A DNA stretch of 11,052 nt from an uncultured Bacillaceae bacterium. GTDB lineage: Bacteria; Bacillota; Bacilli; Bacillales; Alkalibacillaceae. Numbering within the stretch: the stretch's first letter is position 1; every line of letters begins with the position of its first letter. Shown here piece after piece: positions 6,795 through 11,052 of the stretch. A program made the position numbers and the translations under genes. The DNA is taken from NCBI GenBank assembly GCA_937958375.1, contig CALGNY010000027.1, positions 1-11,052 on the forward strand, written 5' to 3'. The notes under the pieces are model-generated. The model was not told the origin of the DNA. It did no database searches and worked only from the letters and a program-made list of their open reading frames with translations.

Positions 6795-6810
6795 GTTTGT
6801 AAAAACAAAC
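6795..6810. promoter_or_regulatory. Perfect palindrome GTTTGT-AAAA-ACAAAC between divergent promoters
   Basis: Two 6-bp arms surround AAAA directly before the plsY -35 position and 15 bp from the -35 of the divergent gene. There is no T-tract that would make a good plus-strand terminator. It may be an operator acting on one or both promoters, or chance in AT-rich DNA. Confidence 0.35.
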
Positions 6811-6839
6811 TTCTTTATTCGTCGAAATTCTGATAAAAT
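6811..6839 (+). promoter_or_regulatory. Probable plsY promoter (extended -10)
   Basis: TGATAAAAT (6831-6839) is an extended -10 (TG-n-TAAAAT). The -35 region TTCTTT (6811-6816) lies 17 bp upstream and is poor, which is usual for extended -10 promoters. Transcription would begin near 6846, leaving a leader of about 55 nt. Confidence 0.5.
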
Positions 6840-6854
6840 GGTACTAGGTCTTAA
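6840..6854. promoter_or_regulatory. Possible FapR-like operator overlapping the plsY transcription start
   Basis: GGTACTAGGTCTTAA lies directly after the plsY -10 box. It matches the FapR operator consensus as I remember it from B. subtilis (about TTAGTACCTAGTCTTAA) at 12 of 17 positions, including an intact GTCTTAA half; the other half is TGGTAC instead of TAGTAC. FapR represses fatty-acid and phospholipid synthesis genes and is released by malonyl-CoA, so plsY is a logical target, and FapR sites commonly overlap the start region. The consensus is from memory and the match is partial. Confidence 0.4.
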
Positions 6855-6901
6855 ATGTAGCTGATAAGCAAAGAACTATTATTCGTAAAGGGAGAATTCG
6901 A

Positions 6902-7483
6902 ATGGACTACATATACTTGTGCATCATCGCCTATTTGCTTGGCTCCATCCCGTTTAGCCTGGTGATCGGCAAATTATTTTATCAAACGGACGTGCGTGAT
7001 CACGGAAGCGGGAATTTAGGCGGCACGAACACCTTTCGTGTACTGGGAGTGAAAGCTGGCTTAGCTGTTACCGTATTGGATATATTAAAAGGGACATTAG
7101 CGGTCGTTCTCGTATATTTGATTAGCCCAGATTTAGAGCCACTCATTGTCGGTGCATTTGCAGTGATTGGCCATTCATTTCCAATCTTTGCGAAATTCAG
7201 AGGTGGTAAGGCAGTAGCTACTTCCGGGGGCGTATTGCTCGGTGTCAGCCCATTATTATTCGCAATCATTTTCGTATCGTTCTTTATCTTTTTGAAATTC
7301 TCGAAATATGTATCGCTATCGTCCATGCTGACAGGTGTCGTCGCCGTCATCGTTTCCATTTTCATGCAACATATCGGGTTAATTATCGTGACGTCTTTAC
7401 TTACGTTTTTCGTTATTTACCGTCATACAGACAACATCAAACGAATCAAAAATAAAACGGAACCCAAAATCAAATGGTTATAG
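6902..7483 (+). CDS. plsY: Glycerol-3-phosphate acyltransferase PlsY
   Basis: A 193-residue integral membrane enzyme that transfers the acyl group from acyl-phosphate (made by PlsX) to glycerol-3-phosphate, giving lysophosphatidic acid, the first step of phospholipid synthesis in most Gram-positives. The hydrophobic stretches at about 1-24, 53-74, 79-95, 112-131 and 140-174 fit the expected multi-pass topology. The three conserved cytoplasmic motifs are present: 'GSGNLGGTNTFRVLG' (35-49), 'GHSFPIFAKFRGGKAVATSGG' (90-110, written in two parts: GHSFPIFAKF and RGGKAVATSGG) and 'YRHTDNIKRI...KTEPK' (173-189). The length matches B. subtilis YneS. The ATG at 6902 has AAAGGGAG 7 nt upstream (6887-6894). 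No terminator is visible before the next gene, 94 bp downstream, so some read-through into the capA-like gene is likely. A FapR-like site may control it. Confidence 0.97.
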   Translation: MDYIYLCIIAYLLGSIPFSLVIGKLFYQTDVRDHGSGNLGGTNTFRVLGVKAGLAVTVLDILKGTLAVVLVYLISPDLEPLIVGAFAVIGHSFPIFAKFRGGKAVATSGGVLLGVSPLLFAIIFVSFFIFLKFSKYVSLSSMLTGVVAVIVSIFMQHIGLIIVTSLLTFFVIYRHTDNIKRIKNKTEPKIKWL

Positions 7484-7577
7484 GCAGTTCGAGATGTGAT
7501 CGCCCCTTCGTTGACGACTAAAGGAAGAACGATTTGCCTACACTAGTCATATATACATTCATTGGAGTGGAGCTAAA

Positions 7578-8768
7578 ATGAAAAAGCTTTTTCCGTATGC
7601 ACTGATCGTTTTTCTGTTCACGCTGTCTATCCTGTTGTTCCTGCTGATCCCTAACGATGCTAATCGATCAGCTGAAGAATCGTTAACTGCTTCAACACAC
7701 CAGCTTGCGGATGCGCTTCAATTGGCTGCCCGCCAGAAGATCAATTATTCCCAATCCATTACAGTTAATGCGATTGGCGACATTTTGGTACACAACCCTG
7801 TCTATGAATCCGCCAAAACAACCGAGGGATATGATTTCAAGCCGATGTTTGAACCGATCAAGAAGTACTTGGAAGCAGCCGATATTACGATTGCCAATCA
7901 AGAATCCATCATTGGTGGTGAGGAAATCGGACTGTCGTCTTATCCGTCATTCAATTCACCGTACGAAGTGGCCGATGCGTTAAAGGATGCAGGTGTCGAC
8001 ATTGTCTCTATGGCCAATAACCACACGCTTGATCGAGGTGAACAAGCAATCCTCAATGCGACAAATTATTTAAATCAGGTAGGCATCGCCTATGTCGGTG
8101 CTTACCGAAACGAGAAAGACCGTAACCAACCTCGAATGATTACCAAAAACGGTATCTCGGTTGGTTTCTTGTCGTATACATATGGAACAAATGGTATACC
8201 TATACCTGATGGAAAAGACCATCTCGTCAATTATATTGAACAAGAACAAATCCTGCATGACTTGGATGAGCTACAAAATCAAGTTGATTTCGTTTTTGTT
8301 AGTATGCATTTCGGATCGGAATACGAACCATTACCGAATGATGAACAGATTTATTTAACCGACCTCTTGACGAACAATGGCGCGGATGTGATTATCGGGC
8401 ATCATCCTCATGTTTTGCAGCCAGTTGATTGGATTTCCGTCAATGGTGAGCACGAGCGGTTTGCCAATTATTCATTAGGTAACTTTTTATCGAATCAAAA
8501 AGGTTTGGATCGAAACATCGGAGCAATTTCTCAAATTACATTAACAAAAGAACGAAAAAACGGCGGCTTCACCCACTCGGTTTCAAATGCGAGCATGATG
8601 CCAACGTATAATACATCGGCCGAATACGGATTTAAAATTGTTCCGTTAATCGATGCGGCACAATATGGATTGACGGATGCCAATCGTGTATTTCAAAATA
8701 CCGCACAACATTTGAAGACATTCACGGATGAAATCGAAGTGATTCCCTACCTGGATGCGGTTCAATAA
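7578..8768 (+). CDS. CapA-family protein (poly-gamma-glutamate synthesis type, metallophosphatase fold), membrane-anchored
   Basis: A 396-residue protein. Residues 1-25 form a short basic start (MKK) and a hydrophobic segment, a signal anchor without a lipobox or obvious cleavage site, so the domain should face outward. The CapA domain (about 60-310) has the expected metal-site motifs in order: 'AIGDILVHNPVY' (Asp68), 'IANQESIIGG' (Glu109), 'SMANNHTLDRG' (Asn148, His149), 'VSMHFGSEYE' (His244), 'IGHHPHVLQPVDW' (274-286) and 'ANYSLGNFLSNQ' (Asn302). The fold is that of calcineurin-like phosphatases. In Bacillus, CapA/PgsA works with PgsB and PgsC in poly-gamma-glutamate synthesis, but no pgsB or pgsC homologue is nearby, so this lone copy may act on another cell-surface polymer. 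The start is ATG at 7578, with GGAGTGGAG (7564-7572) as ribosome binding site. I found no convincing promoter in the 94-bp gap from plsY. Confidence 0.88.
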   Translation: MKKLFPYALIVFLFTLSILLFLLIPNDANRSAEESLTASTHQLADALQLAARQKINYSQSITVNAIGDILVHNPVYESAKTTEGYDFKPMFEPIKKYLEAADITIANQESIIGGEEIGLSSYPSFNSPYEVADALKDAGVDIVSMANNHTLDRGEQAILNATNYLNQVGIAYVGAYRNEKDRNQPRMITKNGISVGFLSYTYGTNGIPIPDGKDHLVNYIEQEQILHDLDELQNQVDFVFVSMHFGSEYEPLPNDEQIYLTDLLTNNGADVIIGHHPHVLQPVDWISVNGEHERFANYSLGNFLSNQKGLDRNIGAISQITLTKERKNGGFTHSVSNASMMPTYNTSAEYGFKIVPLIDAAQYGLTDANRVFQNTAQHLKTFTDEIEVIPYLDAVQ

Positions 8769-8769
8769 A

Positions 8770-8799
8770 TTGAAAGAAACCTTCGCTATCATGTATACT
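8770..8799 (+). promoter_or_regulatory. Sigma-A promoter of folE2-yidD
   Basis: TTGAAA (8770-8775) and TATACT (8794-8799) lie 18 bp apart, both near consensus. The -35 starts 2 nt after the CapA stop codon. The start of transcription should be near 8806, giving a leader of about 43 nt. No Zur-like AT-rich palindrome (TCGTAATnATTACGA type) is seen here. Confidence 0.75.
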
Positions 8800-8811
8800 A
8801 GACGTTGTGAT

Positions 8812-8829
8812 TCTAGGATTTATCCTGGG
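8812..8829 (+). other. Short hairpin in the folE2 leader
   Basis: TCTAGGA and TCCTGGG pair around a TTTA loop (7 pairs including two G-U), starting about 6 nt from the predicted RNA 5' end and ending a few nt before the ribosome binding site AAAGGAGAT (8834-8842). It may stabilise the message or modulate initiation. It is too small for a known riboswitch. Confidence 0.35.
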
Positions 8830-8848
8830 TCAGAAAGGAGATCTAGAT

Positions 8849-9775
8849 ATGGACAAACCACACAATCCAAAACAACTACCTTCTAAAGAAGAGAGACATA
8901 AATTATTCGGTTCCGTACCACCTGGACCAAGAACAAAACCACATGAAAAAGAGAAAATGAAGGATTTACAGAATACAAAGAAAAACTTCTTGTTTGAATT
9001 GGATGCCGTTGGTGTTTCCAATGTGAAACATCCAATCAAAGTAGAAAGCTCAATGGAACCGACTGTACAAACGACAATCGGTACGTTTTATTTTGCATCT
9101 TCTATTTCCCAAGATTCCAAGGGGACGAACATGAGCCGATTCACGGAGCAGTTGCACCATTATCATAGCCAGGGAATCAGTCTGACAATCGAGTCCATCA
9201 AACAATTTGCACACGACTTGAAAGTTCGTCTGGAACAGAAAGATGCCGAGGTCCAAGTTAACTTTCCTTGGTTCTTTGAACGGAAAGCTCCTTATACGGA
9301 TATGGCAGGAATGAACCATGCGGAGGCTTGGATTCGTGTCCATTACGATGCAAATGAGGATTACCATGTCACAGTTGGTCTAACCGGGAAAGTAACCACA
9401 TTATGCCCTTGCTCAAAAGAAATCAGTGAATATAGTGCTCACAACCAACGCGGTAATCTCATTATGGAAGTCGAACTTGGTGCTGATTTTGATGAAAGCT
9501 CACAGGATTGGAAAGCAATATTGCTTGAAGCGGCTGAATCAAATGCTAGTGCCCGAATCCATCCTGTTTTGAAGCGTCCGGATGAAAAAATGGTGACCGA
9601 GCAGGCATATGAAAATCCTCGTTTTGTTGAAGATATGGTACGCTTGGTTGCTGCTGATTTATATGAGTTGGATTTTGTCGAGAAATTTCATGTCAAATGT
9701 GTCAACGAAGAATCTATTCATTTACATGATGCGGTGGCATCAATCACTTATGATAAACGTGAAATGGATCAATAA
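8849..9775 (+). CDS. folE2: GTP cyclohydrolase IB (GTP cyclohydrolase FolE2)
   Basis: A 308-residue member of the GCYH-IB family (T-fold), which converts GTP to 7,8-dihydroneopterin triphosphate, the first step for tetrahydrofolate and, in many bacteria, the queuosine precursor. Family marks are 'SRFTEQLHHY' (about 96-105), 'VNFPWFFERKAPYT' (137-150), 'TTLCPCSKEISEYSAHNQRG' with Cys186, Cys188 and His198 (the CPCSK cysteine region is the active site), and the C-terminal 'HLHDAVASI'. GCYH-IB can use metals other than zinc and is often the zinc-independent isozyme or the only cyclohydrolase. The frame is open upstream to 8807, but a strong site, AAAGGAGAT, 6 nt before the ATG at 8849 fixes the start there. 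yidD follows 15 nt after the stop, without a terminator, so they form an operon. Confidence 0.96.
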   Translation: MDKPHNPKQLPSKEERHKLFGSVPPGPRTKPHEKEKMKDLQNTKKNFLFELDAVGVSNVKHPIKVESSMEPTVQTTIGTFYFASSISQDSKGTNMSRFTEQLHHYHSQGISLTIESIKQFAHDLKVRLEQKDAEVQVNFPWFFERKAPYTDMAGMNHAEAWIRVHYDANEDYHVTVGLTGKVTTLCPCSKEISEYSAHNQRGNLIMEVELGADFDESSQDWKAILLEAAESNASARIHPVLKRPDEKMVTEQAYENPRFVEDMVRLVAADLYELDFVEKFHVKCVNEESIHLHDAVASITYDKREMDQ

Positions 9776-9790
9776 AAGGTCTGAGGCGAT

Positions 9791-10015
9791 ATGAAGTATT
9801 TATTGATTGGCCTAGTGAAAGTCTACCGAAAATGGATTTCTCCATTACTAGGTCCATCTTGTCGATTTCATCCGACATGTTCCGAATATAGCCTGGAAGC
9901 ACTTCAGCGTTTTGGTGCGTTTAAAGGGATGTATTTGAGCGTAAAACGGATCTTAAAGTGCCACCCACTTCATCCAGGCGGGTTCGATCCGGTACCAGAA
10001 AAACGGAAAAAATAA
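9791..10015 (+). CDS. yidD: Membrane protein insertion efficiency factor YidD
   Basis: A 74-residue protein of normal YidD length. The family core is complete: 'YRKWISPLLGPSCRFHPTCS' (12-31), 'EYSLEALQRFGAFKG' (32-46) and 'KRILKCHPLHPGGFDPVP' (52-69), with the conserved Cys24, Cys30 and Cys57. YidD is a small amphipathic protein at the inner face of the membrane that helps YidC/SecYEG insert membrane proteins. In many genomes it is next to rpmH-rnpA-yidC; here it is detached and follows folE2 with a 15-nt gap. The ribosome binding site is modest (TGAGGCGAT, about 9782-9790). A strong terminator comes 3 nt after the stop. Confidence 0.96.
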   Translation: MKYLLIGLVKVYRKWISPLLGPSCRFHPTCSEYSLEALQRFGAFKGMYLSVKRILKCHPLHPGGFDPVPEKRKK

Positions 10016-10018
10016 ATG

Positions 10019-10058
10019 AAAAAGCTGTTCATCCATATAACAGGGTGAACAGCTTTTT
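10019..10058. terminator. Bidirectional Rho-independent terminator between convergent yidD and yneQ-like gene
   Basis: A perfect 13-bp stem, AAAAAGCTGTTCA (10019-10031) with TGAACAGCTTTTT (10046-10058), surrounds a 14-nt loop. A-tracts and T-tracts flank both sides, so it works in both directions. It lies 3 nt after the yidD stop and 2 nt after the stop of the minus-strand gene. Confidence 0.92.
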
Positions 10059-10060
10059 GA

Positions 10061-10363
10061 TTACTTTGTCAGAAACCGATTCAGTTGATCCATCTTCCCC
10101 TCTGCACGTAAAATATCTTCCTGGAAGCTCCCGATCAGATCATAATGTGGATACTTTTCACGATGATCAATCCAATGTTTCTTCAAACCATGCTTCTGGC
10201 CCCAGGCTTCCAACTTTTTAAGATCATTGCAACCTACTTTCGTTACCGTCTTCATATCAGGGAAGCGTTCATCTACCCAATAATGAGTCAAAAATGCAAT
10301 TTCCCCACGTTCCACTTTTTCTTTCCATTTCATGAGTTCTTCTCTTTTTATTCCGAATGCCAT
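10061..10363 (-). CDS. yneQ: Conserved small protein, YneQ-like, function unknown
   Basis: A 100-residue soluble, charged protein with no membrane segment. Its recognisable features are 'MAFGIKREELMKWKEKVERG', 'IAFLTHYWVDERFP', 'TVTKVGCNDLKKLEAWGQKH' and 'WIDHREKYPHYDL'. The paired His/Asp-rich stretches (HYWVDERF and IDHREKYPHYD) could be catalytic or metal-binding, but I know of no demonstrated activity. It appears to be the Bacillales protein YneQ, which in B. subtilis is next to the YneP thioesterase; the same pair occurs here. The name is from memory and the neighbourhood. The ATG at 10363 lies 3 nt after the thioesterase stop, and its ribosome binding site GGAGGA (10376-10371) lies inside the end of the thioesterase gene, so translation is probably coupled. 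It ends at the shared terminator. Confidence 0.82.
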   Translation of the reverse strand: MAFGIKREELMKWKEKVERGEIAFLTHYWVDERFPDMKTVTKVGCNDLKKLEAWGQKHGLKKHWIDHREKYPHYDLIGSFQEDILRAEGKMDQLNRFLTK

Positions 10364-10366
10364 TGA

Positions 10367-10786
10367 CTATTCCTCCGAAGCTTTTAGGTAGGCCTCATGC
10401 CAGTCCGGAAAATGTTTTTTTAACCGAATAGGCCTGAATGTCGATTTATTTACGCAAATATGTGTAGATGTTCCTGTTACAGATAATTCATTCTCCTCGG
10501 TATAAATCGCATAACCATATGTAACCCTGAGTCCATCGTAGTGGTCGATCTTTGTTTTGACAATAGCTCTTTCTCCATATCTGACAGGCTTTTTATACTT
10601 GGCCTGAATATCAATGACCGGAGCCAGTACGCCTTCATTTTCCATATCTGAATAGTTGAAGCCTAATTGCTCAATGAGTCGTGTTCTGCCGATTTCGAAC
10701 CAAACAAAATAATTCGCATGGTATACAACACCCATTTGATCGGTTTCCTGATAGCGAACTGTAATTTCTGTTTCGTTTATTACCAA
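10367..10786 (-). CDS. yneP: Acyl-CoA thioesterase, hotdog fold (YneP/YbgC, 4-hydroxybenzoyl-CoA thioesterase family)
   Basis: A 139-residue single-hotdog thioesterase that hydrolyses acyl-CoA (or acyl-ACP) thioesters. The family active-site signature is present near the N-terminus: 'VRYQETDQMGVVYHANYFVW' with catalytic Asp16 and the conserved His23 and Tyr26, followed by 'EIGRTRLIEQLG'. A central strand region, 'KPVRYGERAIVKTKI', is also typical. The natural substrate is unknown. The start is TTG at 10786-10784, preceded by AAAGGGGAG (about 10801-10792); no ATG is available before the active site, and the N-terminus 'MVINETEITVRYQETD' has the normal length for the family. It is first in a two-gene operon with the YneQ-like gene. 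Confidence 0.9.
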   Translation of the reverse strand: MVINETEITVRYQETDQMGVVYHANYFVWFEIGRTRLIEQLGFNYSDMENEGVLAPVIDIQAKYKKPVRYGERAIVKTKIDHYDGLRVTYGYAIYTEENELSVTGTSTHICVNKSTFRPIRLKKHFPDWHEAYLKASEE

Positions 10787-10820
10787 GGTGCTCTCCCCTT
10801 TATTCCTTTTTATCTATCGT

Positions 10821-10849
10821 ATCATAATTGAATTGGACTTTCGTTTAAA
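10821..10849 (-). promoter_or_regulatory. Probable promoter of the thioesterase/YneQ-like operon
   Basis: On the minus strand, TTTAAA (-35, 10849-10844) and TATGAT (-10, 10826-10821) are 17 bp apart, 34 nt before the TTG start. The -10 is good and the -35 is 4 of 6. Between this promoter and the repeat array at 10993, about 140 bp hold nothing I can identify. Confidence 0.55.
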
Positions 10850-10992
10850 TTGAACAAAGAAAAAACAGACGATTGGGAAATAGACCGTACTATCAGAAAT
10901 TCAACAGCTCTTTTATATAGTTAGGTGAAGTACTTCCTCAACTTTTGAAATGAAACTATATGTATTGACTTCTGTTGATGCGTTAACTCGAG

Positions 10993-11052
10993 CTATCGGA
11001 AAACTGGCTCTACTATTGGATAACTGATTGCTCTAATGGACACCTAGATCTT
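10993..11052 (+). repeat. Beginning of a second CTATTGGA-type array, cut by window edge
   Basis: CTATCGGA (10993-11000), CTATTGGA (11013-11020) and CTAATGGA (11033-11040) follow each other at exactly 20 bp, in the same orientation as the array at 927-1387 and with the same variant core CTAATGGA. A further degenerate unit may precede it (CTGTTGAT, 10972-10979). The next unit would fall beyond the window. The edge units are degenerate, as at the left end of the first array. Confidence 0.75.

Noticed and set aside
7484..7577. Separate promoter or plsY terminator before the CapA-family gene
   Set aside because: TTGACG is present near 7512, but the nearest -10-like hexamer is 22 bp away, and no stem-loop with T-run is found.
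8807..8848. Upstream extension of FolE2 by 14 residues
   Set aside because: It would start at a non-ATG codon almost at the predicted transcription start and without a ribosome binding site, while AAAGGAGAT is ideally placed for the ATG at 8849.
8800..8848. Zur box or riboswitch controlling folE2
   Set aside because: No TCGTAATnATTACGA-like palindrome is seen, and the leader of about 43 nt has only one small hairpin, too short for a tetrahydrofolate or other known riboswitch.

Overview
The window comes from a low-to-moderate GC Gram-positive bacterium of the order Bacillales, most likely Planococcaceae or a close relative (Sporosarcina/Planococcus-like). The reasons are the gene content (a two-gene topoisomerase IV operon beside plsY and a YneT-type CoA-binding gene, as in Bacillus subtilis), strong AGGAGG-type ribosome binding sites, frequent TTG/GTG starts, and an interspersed intergenic element of a type I recall from this group. 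The genus assignment is inference.

Layout, left to right. (1) 1-807: the first codons of an acyl-CoA dehydrogenase gene running off the left edge (minus strand), preceded by an 18-bp TetR-type palindrome. Upstream of that is a KstR2/FadR-like TetR regulator with its own promoter and terminator. This looks like a locally regulated acyl-CoA catabolism locus. (2) 808-1772: about 1 kb without a credible gene. It holds a 461-bp array of about 23 units with core CTATTGGA, spaced 20 or 21 bp, and then a roughly 290-bp interspersed element with inverted ends and nested hairpins. (3) 1773-6185: parE-parC (topoisomerase IV) on the minus strand, parE starting at TTG and parC at GTG. (4) 6303-6719: a yneT-like CoA-binding protein gene, minus strand, with its own promoter and terminator. 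(5) 6740-10015, plus strand: plsY (glycerol-3-phosphate acyltransferase), a membrane-anchored CapA-family protein, folE2 (GTP cyclohydrolase IB) and yidD. A possible FapR-like operator overlaps the plsY start region. (6) 10019-10786: a shared bidirectional terminator, then a minus-strand pair, yneQ-like protein and YneP/YbgC-type acyl-CoA thioesterase. (7) 10787-11052: a promoter and the beginning of a second CTATTGGA array that runs off the right edge.

The proteins are ordinary housekeeping and lipid/CoA-related enzymes: chromosome decatenation, phospholipid synthesis, folate/queuosine precursor synthesis, membrane protein insertion and acyl-CoA hydrolysis. I see no new protein-based system, defence island, CRISPR or prophage. 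The unexplained feature is the helically phased CTATTGGA array. It occurs at two places in 11 kb, on the same strand, both times in an intergenic region upstream of a minus-strand promoter. It is a DNA-level element, because its mixed 20/21-bp period does not preserve a reading frame.
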